Shown: piece by piece, positions 1 through 14,291 of the stretch
Layout of the letters: the number at the start of each line of letters is the position of its first letter
Numbering within the stretch: position 1 is the first letter of the stretch
NCBI GenBank assembly: GCA_022496805.1
Contig: CM040093.1
Coordinates: 2,501-66,500 of the forward strand
Direction: 5' to 3'
From: Pohlia nutans
Lineage: Eukaryota; Streptophyta; Bryopsida; Bryales; Mniaceae
Length of the DNA: 64,000 nt
The notes under the pieces: model-generated
The model's input: the letters and a program-made list of their open reading frames with translations, nothing else
Databases searched by the model: none
What the model was told of the DNA's origin: nothing
Program-made: the position numbers and the translations under genes

Positions 1-559
1 AATGAAAGGTGTCTTACCTTTTTGGAAACCTCTTGGAAGCATCTTCTCGATGGCGTCTTTGAAATATTCCCAAAATAGAAATTCAACGAGATCATATCTT
101 GAGTGTACGCTTTAGCACTTCTACATGAAGAAGGGCGATTAGAATTAGAGGGCCCCACGTCATAGTCCCTTTTGCTAGGATTTCGGAATGATATCACACA
201 TGACAAATTGACCTTTCATGCACAAGATATGCATGGATGAAGTTTGGGCTTTGGAAACTTCATTCACCTGTTACACATGGAGTAAAAGTCCAAATGAGAG
301 GTGTTTTACCTTTTTGGAAACCGCTTGGAAGCATCTTCATGATGGCATCTTTGAAATATTCTTAAAATAGAAATTCAACGAGATCAAATTTTGAGTGTAC
401 GGTTTAGGACTTCTGCATGAAGAACGGCGATTGGAATTGGAGGGCCCCACATCATAGTGCTTTTTGCTAGGATTCCGAGTTGATATAATATGCGGCGAAT
501 GGACAAGGCATGCAAAAGATATGAATGGATGAAGTTTAATCTTTTGAATATGGTAATTC

Positions 560-1860
560 ACCGGTTACTGTACTTTAATGACCGAAACTTTTGAAAGCCA
601 TAGAATTAGGGTTCAAATTCATGATAAAAATAAACGAACAAGTTGTAAATTTATTTAAAATGTTAAAAACATCATTGCATTCGAATCATGCACGTGTTTA
701 GGGTACTTTTTTAAGTGAAATGAATATCTATTTACAGTGATAGCAGAAATTTAGGGACTCTAAGTCATAAATGTCATATAATTAGCTTCCAAATGCATGA
801 TAAAAACTAAACAACAAGTTGTGAATATATTCAATAACCCTAATGCATGATCACATTTAGTCATGCAAGTGTTTAAAGTGTTTTTTTACGTGTAAGTAAT
901 ATGCAAAATTACTGGTTGCTGTATTTTATGAGACCTTCCTCTTAAATGTCATAGGATAATCATCTCAATACATGATCTAAATTAAACAAAAAATTGTAAA
1001 CATATTTAATTTGTCAAATGCATGATTAGATTGAGCCATGCAAGTGTTTAGAATATTTCTTTACATGGAAGTAATATACAAAAATCCTGGTTGCTGTATT
1101 TTATGGAGCCACCCTCTTAAATGTCATATGATTGTCATCCCAATGCATGATCTACCCTAAGCAACAAGTTGTAAACATATTTAAACTGTCAAATGCATGA
1201 TTACATTGAGTCATGTAAGTATTTAGAGTGATTTTTTACGCGTAAGTAATATGCAAAATTTCAGGTTGTTGTATTTTATGAGACCTCCCTCTTAAATGTC
1301 ATACAATACTCATCCCAATACATGATCTACCCTAAACAACAAGTTGTAAACATATTGGAATTGTCAAATGCATGATTACATTGAGTCATGTAAATATTTA
1401 AAGTGATTTTTTACGTCTATGTAATGTGCAAAATTACTGGTTGCTGTATTTTATGAGACCTCCCTCTTAAATGTCATAGGATACTCATCTCAATGCATGA
1501 TCTAAACTAAACAACAAATTGTAAACATATTTAATTTGTCAAATGCATGATAAGATTGAGCCACGCAAGTGTTTAGAATATATTTTTACATGGAAGTAAT
1601 ATGCAAAAATCCTGGTTGCTGTATTTTATGGAGCCACCCTTCATAAATGTTATATGATTGTGATTTCAATGCATGATCTAAATTAAAGAACAAGTTGTAA
1701 ACATATTTAATTTGTCAAATGCAAGATTACATTGAGCGTTGCAAGTGTTTACAATATTTTTATACGCGTAAGCAATATACAAAATCGTCAATTGCTGTAC
1801 TTTATGGGCCCTAAACTCCAAATGTCATAGTATCATTATCCAAATGCATGAAAAACAAAT
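560..1860. repeat. 175-bp satellite, copy 1
   Basis: The phrase GGTTGCTGTATTTTATG or a close variant recurs at about 562, 738, 914, 1089, 1264, 1439, 1613 and 1789, a spacing of about 175 bp. Intervening phrases such as AAATGCATGAT and AACAAGTTGTAAAC recur in the same order. The first two and last units are the most diverged, as is usual at satellite array edges. Confidence 0.9.
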
Positions 1861-3282
1861 ATACGCTAGTTACAAATATTATTTAATACGTTGAACGCAT
1901 TAAATTACTCTACCCACACCCTAAATTAAGTCCTAAACCCTAAACCTTAAATCTTTTATTTCATATTAAAGATTTCATATCATAAATAATACTATGACTT
2001 TAGACCCTCATAATGTTTACAATAATGTTCCCTTTAATGTATATGTTACCGATGGATGAATTATCAGAAATTCTAACTTTCATCACTTTTAACTAGTAGG
2101 ATTCACGTCCATAAATTAAATCCATAATCATTTTAAATTCAACTCCATGTAGTCCACTTCATCAAACCGAAATCTTATACAGCATGGCTAAACCGCAAAT
2201 ACTAAATACTTCATGTGTTTTAGAACGATACAGCTCCATATCACCCGATGTAGAAAGTTTTATAAACTAAAGACATTATTAATAGAACCACAAAGGTCAA
2301 AATTGAGGGTACTAACCTCAAATGATTCACTTATTATAAAACGTTTAAGGTAATATTTTAAAGCACGTGTTATAGAAATAATCCCCATTCAATATGACTA
2401 CTATAGGACTTCAAATACTTTCATTAAAGTGCATTCACGTTATAGAGCCTTTCAATATCTTTCCAAATATATATGGCACTCTTTCAAATGATAAAGTACG
2501 TGCAAGTTACGGATGGATGAAATATCAGCAATCTCAAACTTCATCCGTTCATATCATCTACGATTCATGTTCGAATTTAAAATTGAAAGTCAATTTAGAT
2601 TCATCTCGAAATGGTCCACTTGATGATGGCAAAAAATTTTAAAGCATGATTCATTCGTAAGAATTTGTATTTCATGACCCTAGAATGATGCAATTCCAAA
2701 TCTAACAACTTAAAACTTTTTAAGAAATTTGGTTTGCACCATTGTAATCGCAAGGGCCGAAAATGGGGGGGTAGCCAAAATCTCAACTCAAAATTCCACT
2801 GTAAGATCTCATCTATCACACAAAGTCAACCGATATAGTAAAAGTCAAACCCGCTATATCTTCCAAATGGTGATAGACTAGGGAAATGATTTTACATATT
2901 CGGAATCACAAGGGTCAAAAACGGGGGGGTAGGTACCATTATAATCTTCAAAATCTATATATAGCAAAACGAAAGCCAACCGTAAGCCCAAACCCTAAAA
3001 CCCTAATAACTTCCAAACCCTAAGCTTTTTGGGAAAACTAACCACACCACTAGATTCACAATGTCTAAAAATAGGGGGGTAGGTATACTCAAAAAGTTGA
3101 AATACCTAAACACAGCAAAAGTCAACACCCCAAACTTCAAGTCAAACATCATATATCTCATAAATGACGATAGATTAGGGAAAAGTTTTTGCATATTTGA
3201 AATCACAAGGGTTGAAAATGGGGGGGTAGGTGACTTCAAAATCCCAAAATAAGTATGCCAATTTTGTGGGCATGCCCTTGTA

Positions 3283-3585
3283 ACCCTAAACCCTAAACCC
3301 TAAACCCTAAACCCCTAAACCCTAAACCCTAAACCCTAAACCCTAAACCCTCAACCCTAAACCCTCAACCCTAAACCCTCAACCCTAAACCCTCAACCCT
3401 AAACCCTCAACCCTAAACCCTCAACCCTAAACCCTCAACCCTAAACCCTCAACCCTAAACCCTCAACCCTAAACCCTCAACCCTAAACCCTCAACCCTAA
3501 ACCCTCAACCCTAAACCCTCAACCCTAAACCCTCAACCCTAAACCCTCAACTCTCAACCCTCAACCCTAAACCCTAAACCCTTTT
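3283..3585 (+). repeat. Interstitial telomere-like array with 14-bp variant unit
   Basis: Several CCCTAAA units are followed by roughly fourteen copies of a two-repeat unit, CCCTCAACCCTAAA, and then a few plain units. The C-rich strand runs 5'->3' on the plus strand, the orientation of a left chromosome end. The homogenised 14-mer suggests local amplification rather than direct telomerase synthesis. A short CCCTAAA block also sits at about 6986-7046. Confidence 0.95.
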
Positions 3586-4263
3586 CCTAGGATTTCGGAA
3601 TAATATAACACGTGGTAAATTGACGTTTCATGCACAAGATATAGATGGATGAAGTTTGGGTTTTAGAAACTTCATCCATCCGTTACACATGGAGTAAAAG
3701 TCCAAATGAAAGGTGTCTTACCTTTTTGGAAACCTCTTGGAAGCATCTTCTTGATGGCGTCTTTGAAATATTCCCAAAATAGAAATTCAACGAGATCATA
3801 TCTTGAGTGTACGCTTTAGCACTTCTACATGAAGAAGGGCGATTAGAATTAGAGGGCCCCACGTCATAGTCCCTTTTGCTAGGATTTCGGAATGATATCA
3901 CACATGACAAATTGACCTTTCATGCACAAGATATGCATGGATGAAGTTTGGGCTTTGGAAACTTCATTCACCTGTTACACATGGAGTAAAAGTCCAAATG
4001 AGAGGTGTTTTACCTTTTTGGAAACCGCTTGGAAGCATCTTCATGATGGCATCTTTGAAATATTCTTAAAATAGAAATTCAACGAGATCAAATTTTGAGT
4101 GTACGGTTTAGGACTTCTGCATGAAGAACGGCGATTGGAATTGGAGGGCCCCACATCATAGTGCTTTTTGCTAGGATTCCGAGTTGATATAATATGCGGC
4201 GAATGGACAAGGCATGCAAAAGATATGAATGGATGAAGTTTAATCTTTTGAATATGGTAATTC

Positions 4264-5564
4264 ACCGGTTACTGTACTTTAATGACCGAAACTTTTGAAA
4301 GCCATAGAATTAGGGTTCAAATTCATGATAAAAATAAACGAACAAGTTGTAAATTTATTTAAAATGTTAAAAACATCATTGCATTCGAATCATGCACGTG
4401 TTTAGGGTACTTTTTTAAGTGAAATGAATATCTATTTACAGTGATAGCAGAAATTTAGGGACTCTAAGTCATAAATGTCATATAATTAGCTTCCAAATGC
4501 ATGATAAAAACTAAACAACAAGTTGTGAATATATTCAATAACCCTAATGCATGATCACATTTAGTCATGCAAGTGTTTAAAGTGTTTTTTTACGTGTAAG
4601 TAATATGCAAAATTACTGGTTGCTGTATTTTATGAGACCTTCCTCTTAAATGTCATAGGATAATCATCTCAATACATGATCTAAATTAAACAAAAAATTG
4701 TAAACATATTTAATTTGTCAAATGCATGATTAGATTGAGCCATGCAAGTGTTTAGAATATTTCTTTACATGGAAGTAATATACAAAAATCCTGGTTGCTG
4801 TATTTTATGGAGCCACCCTCTTAAATGTCATATGATTGTCATCCCAATGCATGATCTACCCTAAGCAACAAGTTGTAAACATATTTAAACTGTCAAATGC
4901 ATGATTACATTGAGTCATGTAAGTATTTAGAGTGATTTTTTACGCGTAAGTAATATGCAAAATTTCAGGTTGTTGTATTTTATGAGACCTCCCTCTTAAA
5001 TGTCATACAATACTCATCCCAATACATGATCTACCCTAAACAACAAGTTGTAAACATATTGGAATTGTCAAATGCATGATTACATTGAGTCATGTAAATA
5101 TTTAAAGTGATTTTTTACGTCTATGTAATGTGCAAAATTACTGGTTGCTGTATTTTATGAGACCTCCCTCTTAAATGTCATAGGATACTCATCTCAATGC
5201 ATGATCTAAACTAAACAACAAATTGTAAACATATTTAATTTGTCAAATGCATGATAAGATTGAGCCACGCAAGTGTTTAGAATATATTTTTACATGGAAG
5301 TAATATGCAAAAATCCTGGTTGCTGTATTTTATGGAGCCACCCTTCATAAATGTTATATGATTGTGATTTCAATGCATGATCTAAATTAAAGAACAAGTT
5401 GTAAACATATTTAATTTGTCAAATGCAAGATTACATTGAGCGTTGCAAGTGTTTACAATATTTTTATACGCGTAAGCAATATACAAAATCGTCAATTGCT
5501 GTACTTTATGGGCCCTAAACTCCAAATGTCATAGTATCATTATCCAAATGCATGAAAAACAAAT
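4264..5564. repeat. 175-bp satellite, copy 2
   Basis: This is the same satellite block as at 560-1860, displaced by 3704 bp, with the same order of variant monomers. The array was therefore copied as part of the larger unit and has not been independently homogenised since. Confidence 0.9.
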
Positions 5565-7046
5565 ATACGCTAGTTACAAATATTATTTAATACGTTGAAC
5601 GCATTAAATTACTCTACCCACACCCTAAATTAAGTCCTAAACCCTAAACCTTAAATCTTTTATTTCATATTAAAGATTTCATATCATAAATAATACTATG
5701 ACTTTAGACCCTCATAATGTTTACAATAATGTTCCCTTTAATGTATATGTTACCGATGGATGAATTATCAGAAATTCTAACTTTCATCACTTTTAACTAG
5801 TAGGATTCACGTCCATAAATTAAATCCATAATCATTTTAAATTCAACTCCATGTAGTCCACTTCATCAAACCGAAATCTTATACAGCATGGCTAAACCGC
5901 AAATACTAAATACTTCATGTGTTTTAGAACGATACAGCTCCATATCACCCGATGTAGAAAGTTTTATAAACTAAAGACATTATTAATAGAACCACAAAGG
6001 TCAAAATTGAGGGTACTAACCTCAAATGATTCACTTATTATAAAACGTTTAAGGTAATATTTTAAAGCACGTGTTATAGAAATAATCCCCATTCAATATG
6101 ACTACTATAGGACTTCAAATACTTTCATTAAAGTGCATTCACGTTATAGAGCCTTTCAATATCTTTCCAAATATATATGGCACTCTTTCAAATGATAAAG
6201 TACGTGCAAGTTACGGATGGATGAAATATCAGCAATCTCAAACTTCATCCGTTCATATCATCTACGATTCATGTTCGAATTTAAAATTGAAAGTCAATTT
6301 AGATTCATCTCGAAATGGTCCACTTGATGATGGCAAAAAATTTTAAAGCATGATTCATTCGTAAGAATTTGTATTTCATGACCCTAGAATGATGCAATTC
6401 CAAATCTAACAACTTAAAACTTTTTAAGAAATTTGGTTTGCACCATTGTAATCGCAAGGGCCGAAAATGGGGGGGTAGCCAAAATCTCAACTCAAAATTC
6501 CACTGTAAGATCTCATCTATCACACAAAGTCAACCGATATAGTAAAAGTCAAACCCGCTATATCTTCCAAATGGTGATAGACTAGGGAAATGATTTTACA
6601 TATTCGGAATCACAAGGGTCAAAAACGGGGGGGTAGGTACCATTATAATCTTCAAAATCTATATATAGCAAAACGAAAGCCAACCGTAAGCCCAAACCCT
6701 AAAACCCTAATAACTTCCAAACCCTAAGCTTTTTGGGAAAACTAACCACACCACTAGATTCACAATGTCTAAAAATAGGGGGGTAGGTATACTCAAAAAG
6801 TTGAAATACCTAAACACAGCAAAAGTCAACACCCCAAACTTCAAGTCAAACATCATATATCTCATAAATGACGATAGATTAGGGAAAAGTTTTTGCATAT
6901 TTGAAATCACAAGGGTTGAAAATGGGGGGGTAGGTGACTTCAAAATCCCAAAATAAGTATGCCAATTTTGTGGGCATGCCCTTGTAACCCTAAACCCTAA
7001 ACCCTAACCCTAAACCCTAAACCCTAAACCCTAAACCCTAAACCCT

Positions 7047-7462
7047 ACTCAAAAAGTTGAAATACCTAAACACAGCAAAAGTCAACACCCCAAACCTCAA
7101 GTCAAACATCCTATATCTCATAAATGACGATAGATTAGGGAAAAGTTTTTGCATATTTGAAATCACAAGGGTTGAAAATGGGGGGGTAGGTCACTTCAAA
7201 ATCCCAAAATAAGTACGCCAATTTTGTGGGCATGCCCTTGTAACCCTAAACCCTAAACCCTAAAAGTCAACACCCCAAACGTCAAGTCAAACATCCTATA
7301 TCTCATAAATGACGATAGATTAGGGAAAATAATTTGCATATTTGAAATCACAAGGGTTGAAAATGGGGGGGTAGGTCACTTCAAAATCCCAAAATAAGTA
7401 TGCCAATTTTGTGGGCATGCCCTTGTAACCCTAAACCCTAAACCCTAAACCCTAAACCCTAA
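7047..7462. repeat. Two partial copies of the subtelomeric unit end
   Basis: Positions 7047-7265 and 7264-7462 each repeat the right end of the 3704-bp unit (matching about 3085-3290), and each closes with CCCTAAA repeats. They differ from the main copies by a few substitutions, so they are older. The pattern suggests unequal exchange at telomere-like junctions. Confidence 0.85.
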
Positions 7463-8670
7463 ATTTTTGTGAACGTTATAAATCATACAAACGCTTGCAT
7501 AAATTTAATATTCTCATGAATCTTACATATTTAAAATATTTACTTGTACATTGATTGTTTTCATACATTTAGATTCCACTTCTATGACTTTTAATTAATT
7601 CGCTTCATTAAAGTTCAACAAAGGCTGTATTATATTTTTTGTGGACGTTATAAATCATACAAACCTTTTACAAAGGTAAAACCACTCCCTTGTACTTGCT
7701 TCAAAACTCTAAACCCATCAAGCTATTTGGCTTGATCATCGAATATTTCATACTTGGAGTAGCGGCTAATAACAGATAGAGTTTAAAATCAAAACTTCAT
7801 CCACTCATAACTCATCCATATGAAGTCCAATATAAATTGCCACGTCAACTTATTATAATTATCATAACATAGACAAATAACAATGTTCACTCGAAATTCA
7901 AACGCCTTTCTATATGCATAAACGAATATACAACCCTAAACCCTAAATCCGATTGAATGTTCATTTTTGACCTAAGGTAAATATACCACAATCTAGCCGC
8001 TTAAAAACCCTTCTCAAAGACGTCTTCCACTATCCCATCCGATACTGAGAATAGTGACAATTGACGGATGAAGTTTGAAAATCCTAAATTTCATCCACTA
8101 ATATCTCATCCATACAGAGTCCAATCAACAAGTGCCACGTCAACTTATAATCCCAGAAAAAAGACCTAGAACGATGTTTGCTCAAAATTCAAACGCCCCC
8201 GTGTATGCAAAAGCGATTGTACGACCCCTCGTGTTTTAAGCCTAGAATATGTTCATTTCTGGCCTTAGATAAATACACCACCTTCTAGATGCTTAAAAAC
8301 CCTAAACCGGTCCTCTCCTATTGTTATTAGAAAAGTTTAGCCTATTTACTGGAATAAACCTACTGGGCTAGTTCCGAGTCGGAAATGTAAAAGATCTCGA
8401 CTGTCCCGTAGGTTGTAATGTTGATGGTTGAGCTGCCTGATTGCAGTTATCTTGATTCCTCCAATGAACTTGTGGACTAGGAATGAATCTCGATGACAAG
8501 TCTTGAATCCAATGGAAAACAAAACAGAATTTGTAAAATCACTGCCAACTGAGTAACTAACCAATTATAGTTAGTATATATCAACTATTCCTATTGAGTA
8601 ATTAGGGTTTAGAGTGCACATCACATCCTGCTGGAAACCACAAAATGAGAGCATCGGAAAATACTTTAGT
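7463..8670. other. AT-rich spacer, no gene seen
   Basis: This stretch holds phrases related to the subtelomeric repeats (for example paired TTCATCCACT and CTCATCCATA segments at about 7795 and 8095). I see no coding frame, RNA gene or clear element border. It ends in CCCTAAA units at about 8671-8697. Confidence 0.5.
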
Positions 8671-9487
8671 CCCTAAACCCTAAACCCTAAACCCTAAATA
8701 TCAGCAATCTCAAACTTCATCCGTTCATATCATCTACGATTCATGTTCGAATTTAAAATTGAAAGTCAATTTAGATTCATCTCGAAATGGTCCACTTTAT
8801 GATGGCAAAAAATTTTAAAGCATGATTCATTCGTCAGAATTTGTATTTCATGACCCTAGAATGATGCAATTCCAAATCTAACAACTTAAAACTTTTTAAG
8901 AAATTTGGTTTGCACCATTGTGATCGCAAGGGCCGAAAATGGGGGGGTAGCCAAAATCTCAACTCAAAATTCCACTGTAAGATCTCATCTATCACACAAA
9001 GTCAACCGATATAGTAAAAGTCAAACCCGCTATATCTTCCAAATGGTGATAGACTAGGGAAATGTTTTAACATATTCGGAATCACAAAGGTCAAAAACGG
9101 GGGGGTAGGTACCATTATAATCTTCAAAATCTATATATAGCAAAACGAAAGCCAACCGTAAGCCCAAACCCTAAAACCCTAATAACTTCCAAACCCTAAG
9201 CTTTTTGGGAAAACTAACCACACCACTAGATTCACAATGTCTAAAAATAGGGGGGTAGGTATACTCAAAAAGTTGAAATACCTAAACACAGCAAAAGTCA
9301 ACACCCCAAACCTCAAGTCAAACATCCTATATCTCATAAATGACGATAGATTAGGGAAAAGTTTTTGCATATTTGAAATCACAAGGGTTGAAAATGGGGG
9401 GTAGGTCACTTCAAAATCCCAAAATAAGTACGCCAATTTTGTGGGCATGCCCTTGTAACCCTAAACCCTAAACCCTAAACCCTAAAC
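8671..9487. repeat. Third, partial subtelomeric unit
   Basis: About 8698-9460 matches 2520-3283 of the first unit with scattered differences, including one G fewer in a G run near 9395. It is framed by CCCTAAA blocks on both sides. This is the last telomere-like block of the left region. Confidence 0.88.
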
Positions 9488-10913
9488 TGCATTCAACACA
9501 GGGAGGGAAAATCACTCGTGCAAGTTTTGCCAAGAAATCACTTGAAGCGTCTTATGAGGAACCTAAGGTGTTCATTTGACACGTTGACAGTATCAAATAG
9601 GACGTATATAAGAAAGCCATTTTTAACTTCATCTGCTGCTGTTCGTCAATAACTCGAAGTTTTTTGTGTGGATCTTGCGTGTATCTATTTGTCAGATCGA
9701 ACTGCGAGGAGTTCCGAACACATCCGGAAGCTGTAGAAACCGGACATAAAAATTGCAGGAAGACTGGTTCACTAGGAAACATACTCTTGGGCGGCCTTGT
9801 ATATTCTACAATTAGTTTCACAGACTACTTCAGATATCCTGACGTGAAATGAGGATAAACACATGGGCAAACACACAACTTACAAAGGGATACAAACGAT
9901 ATTCTCACAAAAGCTCTTAATATTGTTCTGTTTCACTGGTGTAGTTCTCAGATCAATTTTTCTCTAAAATTAGTTCTGATAAATTCCTAGACAACATAGT
10001 ATCCCTAAACCTCCGGATTGATGCGATCCCCCGTTGGTGAACGAAGGATGAAGGCAAATTAGACAATTACGCTTTGGGCCACCACTGCTGACGGTACAAG
10101 CGGACATTAGGATGACAAATGAGGAACTGATAGAGGCCATACCTGACTTCTGCAACCTCACATAACAGAATGTATCATTGGGTAAAGGTATACTCCGAAC
10201 GAGACCTCCAGCTCCGAGATCGTGGACACAGATATCGGAGGTCATCAAATTCGTGACAAACAGCAACTGGTTCGCTTCAATGCGAGAAACACAAGTTCTT
10301 TCAGACTAGGAAATTTCCGACCTTTCTCAACAATGTAGACAATCCAGTGTACAGTACATCACTCAACCTGAGCAGAACGCAATCTTCTGATAATGACCTC
10401 GAGCTTGGGTTTGTAAGCTTACGTCAAACGACATGTTTCCAGAAACGAACTATCATGGATGGCTTCGGGCTTCTTACGTGAAGGCGTGAAGGAAGTTCCG
10501 TATCAACCAACCGGTCATTCAACTGGCTGCAAAATGTAAGCCAAGGAAAGCAGGCAATTTTTCATAGATACTTTCCACTGTAATACAAAACTTTCTTAAT
10601 TTGGCAAAGGATGTAAAACACCCTTGACCACAGAATTGAACTTTTCAAAGCATGATAGTTCAGTATTTGCTTATTTCGATACGAACTATGGTTTGATGGA
10701 CACAGTATATTAAAGCTGGGTATTACTATGAATATCGATGATATTATCAAGCTTCAACCAGTGTAGAATGATGCATGTACAACCTTGGGTCCACCAGGGT
10801 AATCATAGTGAGACTTGACTACCTTAGAAAGAGGGTCAAGCGCAAGGGCACACCATTGGGCAAACCTCGTAAGATCTAACGAAAGTAGTAATTTACAAAG
10901 TTATGTTGAACGA
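9488..10913. other. Unassigned sequence 3' of the LINE
   Basis: No gene or element border was recognised. Open frames here are short and unlike known families. The part nearest 10914 may be the 3' untranslated tail of the LINE on the minus strand, but no poly(A) tract or target duplication could be found. Confidence 0.4.
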
Positions 10914-13900
10914 CTACGGTAAATGTAATATGAACGACCGGATAAACCAAATGTGGTAACCTGCTCGGAAATTCACGGTGGGGGTTATGGTTTGAAGATT
11001 TGTTCGAACAAATTCATGCTCTTTTAATTGGCTCAGCCCTCCGATAAGAGACATCGTCACAATCTGTTTTTGTGACCAACTCAGGACACTCGCGCTTGTG
11101 GGCCATCTTTGAAGTTCTTCATGTTGACCCGAGAGTCTTCGGAGCTGTGGAAAAGGTTTCCAATCCTTAGTCTCCCCATCCCAGATATGAGCGATCTTCC
11201 TAATACCCGCATTCGCCCAATTTATGAACCTAGAGCTCGCTTCAAGTCCGAGAATTACATCCTCTTTCTTGATGAGGGAGTTGCCAAAAAACGTCTGTCT
11301 CACCATCTCTATCCAGGTCTCCAGAGGCAGCTGCCTGGTTCCTCTTCTAACCATTAACCAGGCTGTCCAGAGTCCTTGCCAAAGGGAAGAACCCATACGT
11401 TTGATAGTTGTAGCAGACATGAGCTAGTGATCGCCTGGGGGCCAGTCTGCTCCTGTCGGCTGAATCATCGAGATCCGGTGCTGCAGCAGGGTCTTCCACG
11501 GTGAATACCCAGGCTTTAGCCCCATTATCATGAGTTTCGCTAGCAAAGCTGCTGCCTGAGCCACGGGGTCCATAACCTTTTTTCCACCTTTGCTGAGAGG
11601 AAGGGCCGCGATGTCCCAGGCCACCCTGGCCCTCGTATTTCCTTCTGACATGCCTGACCACAAAAAGTTCGGGATCATTGATCTTGCTTTGTGAAGTGCA
11701 GAGAAGGATAGGTTCGAGCATGATGCCAGATACCATGTTGACGCCGAAACGACTTGATTGGCAGCTAGTTCCCTGCGTGCCAACAAACTATAAGTTTATC
11801 CCGGATAATATTTTCAAGCATGTCGTCATATACACTCCTTGAAAGCCTGAAGCCGAAAGGGAAGCCAAAGAACCGTTTGAGTACCCCTGGTTCCACCCAA
11901 ACTAAACCTCTTAGAGGTCCGCAGTCGGGTCTTTCCCGGGAGGAAATCCAAAATGCATGCGACTTCTGCCAATTGATGTCAATAAGCGCTCCTGATGCTA
12001 GACAGAAGGTGTCAATCACGTCCATGGTGCGGATCAAATTCTCTTTCTCCGCCTGTAGATAAAGCTGAGTGTCATCTGCGTACATATGACAAACAGATGT
12101 GGATCCGTCCGGCAGATTAATACCTTGCACATCGTAAATCAGGTGTTCTAACATGTGCCCTACTACATCAACTACCAGAAGAAAGAGGAAAGGGGCAAAG
12201 AGGGCAGCCTTGGTAATCTGATCTATGCAAGCTGAAGGAGTCTGTTGCCTCGCCATTGACTGTAACCGAAGCCGATGCATCTACGTATAATGCTCTGACC
12301 CATTTAATCCAGAGTGGGTTAAAACCCATGTGATCCATAGTTTCCTGTAGAAAAGACCAACTGACTCTGTTGTACGCCTTTTCGAAGTCCAGGTGAAGGA
12401 TGATCATCTCCTGCTCTGTGTCCAAAGCATGCTGTACCGCCTCATTTGCAAAAAAAACATTGTCCAGAATGCACCTATCCTTGATAAAAGCAGTTTGCGC
12501 TGGTCTGATCCATAGGTGGATGAAATCACACAGACAGGAAGCTAAACTTTTGGCCAACATTTTATAAATAGGACCGAGGACCGAGATAGGACGCCAATTT
12601 GGAATTCTTACACCTACTCCCGGCTTTGGAAGAAGGCTGATATTCGAAGCCGCTATAATAGGGCCAGTGGAACCTATCCGAAAAACATGTACAGTGAGGT
12701 CCAACAAATCATCCCCCACATATTCCCAGGCTTCATGAATGAATTCTGCTGAAAGGCCGTCAGGGCCCGGTGCCTTGCCGCGAGGTAAATGAATGACGAC
12801 ATCCCTGAGCTCAGAGTTCAAAAAGTCACAAGTTAGCCTGCTGTTCTGAAGATCTGTGACCGATCTTGGCAAGGAAGTGAAACACATATCTCTAGTTGCG
12901 TACTCCTCAGCTCCTTCCGTTCCTCTGCTATATAAATTCTGATAGAAGTCGTAGATAAACTGCCGTATGAGAGGCTCATCTGTAGAGATCACACCTCCAA
13001 TCTCCATCTGCTGGATAACGTGTTTGGGCTTTGGCTCTTGGAAGAAATCAAAAAAATCCTTCGTATTCCTATCACCAGCCGTAATCCATTTACTGGCTAG
13101 TTCGTGTTTGGAATTCTGAAGTTTTGAGAGGCGAATTGATTGAATCTCCTATTGTGCTTGATTGAATCTGAGTGTGATGTGGTCCTGATCCCCAACTTTT
13201 CATCTGAGATTCTAGTTCCTTCAGCTCTTTATAGCACGAGTTGTAGATGCGTCTCCATCTGTTTTTCTGTCCTTGGTAAACCATGCACTGAAATGCAGTG
13301 TGGACCGAACCGCTTCCTGTACCTTTTCGGCTATAGAGCCCAGTGTATCTCTGATGGCACGCTGCCAAATATTTAAGCAAGCTTCCTTATCCTCCGCTTT
13401 GGCAAGACGATCAGGATTGAAAACCGGTCTCCGCTTGGGTCTCCTAGAATGGGTGTTGAATTTTAAGAGGATGATGGCATGATCCGTGAGATGCGTCTGC
13501 CAAGGCATTGTGTCAAAGGCGCCTCCCCAGTCCGCTAAGGTCTGGTTGATGTGGTACCTATCAATCCGCGTTTCACAGCTGTGTTCACCATATTCTTGAT
13601 TCCACCATGTAAATCTTTTGTCTGAAACTTGGTGAAAAGAGTCCAGATGATAAGCATCCATGAGTCCAAACTTGTGAAGGAGAAAGGACCACGCCAACCG
13701 CTCTCTCTGAGTCATGCTGATCTCTTGAGAGGGCCCATTTTTGTCCTCAATGGTATCAACTGCGTTGAAATCTCCTGCTATGATCCAGTGATCTGCTGGA
13801 GGTAGTGCACATGAGGAAAGTTGTTTCCAGAGCTCGGTCCTATGACCCGGGTCATTGTGACCGTATACATTAATAATTCCGATGGTGAACTACTTGAACC

Positions 13901-14291
13901 TAATGATCACAAATTGAGCACGGTGGGGAACAATGACCCCGTTTTGTATTACAAAAGGTGCCAACCTCTGTGAGATTAGAAGGGTTGTGCGCAAACGAAA
14001 GCAGCCCGAGGCCGGGTTGTATTTTGCGTCATTCCAGTAACTTATACCTTGCCTGTGAGGCAGTCTGTCTGCTACTCTAAAACAGATGTTTAAGGAAAGT
14101 CTATGCTCCTGCAGCAGAATCATGTCCGGTTGAAAGTCCAAATTTGTGAAAAGGTCCCTGATTGCATATTGCTTAGTGGCACCACGGAATTCTGTACCCA
14201 TGCTGCGCACATTAAGTGTCGCTAAGGTAAAATTGTCGAAGCTATTCATGAGGTAATCTGGTTTTAAGAGGAGAGGGAGAAGGTTTTTGCA
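10914..14291 (-). pseudogene. LINE ORF2: endonuclease and reverse transcriptase, broken
   Basis: The endonuclease begins near 14290 with LATLNVRSMG and ILLQEH. An in-frame TAG at 13890-13892 interrupts it. It resumes with INVYGHND, the catalytic GDFN motif, and TDHAIILLKF near 13470. The reverse transcriptase follows with GKAPGPDGLS, LLPKPG and LDFEKAYNRVSW. A frameshift lies at the QGCPL motif near 12200. The active-site YADD is in the next frame near 12080. The region to 10914 matches the plant LINE connection domain (IPNFLWSG, RVAWD) in further shifted frames. The enzyme would nick target DNA and prime reverse transcription, but this copy cannot encode it. Confidence 0.88.

Larger units (their letters stand above)
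1..6990. repeat. 3704-bp tandem duplication, subtelomere-like
   Basis: Positions 1 to about 3286 recur at 3705 to about 6990 with a constant offset of 3704. Every segment I compared is identical, and five short reading frames translate identically in both copies. The window begins inside the first copy; the second has its left part at about 3587-3704. The unit is AT-rich and holds a 175-bp satellite, G-run motifs (GGGGGGGTAG) and a CCCTAAA block at its right edge. No convincing gene is present; the small open frames are by-products. The near-identity implies very recent duplication or a collapsed or misjoined assembly. Confidence 0.93.

Noticed and set aside
337..9448. Short open frames repeated in the subtelomeric units (for example near 2394, 3003, 6707 and 9179)
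   Set aside because: They lie in non-coding repeats, have no family resemblance, and recur only because the DNA is duplicated.
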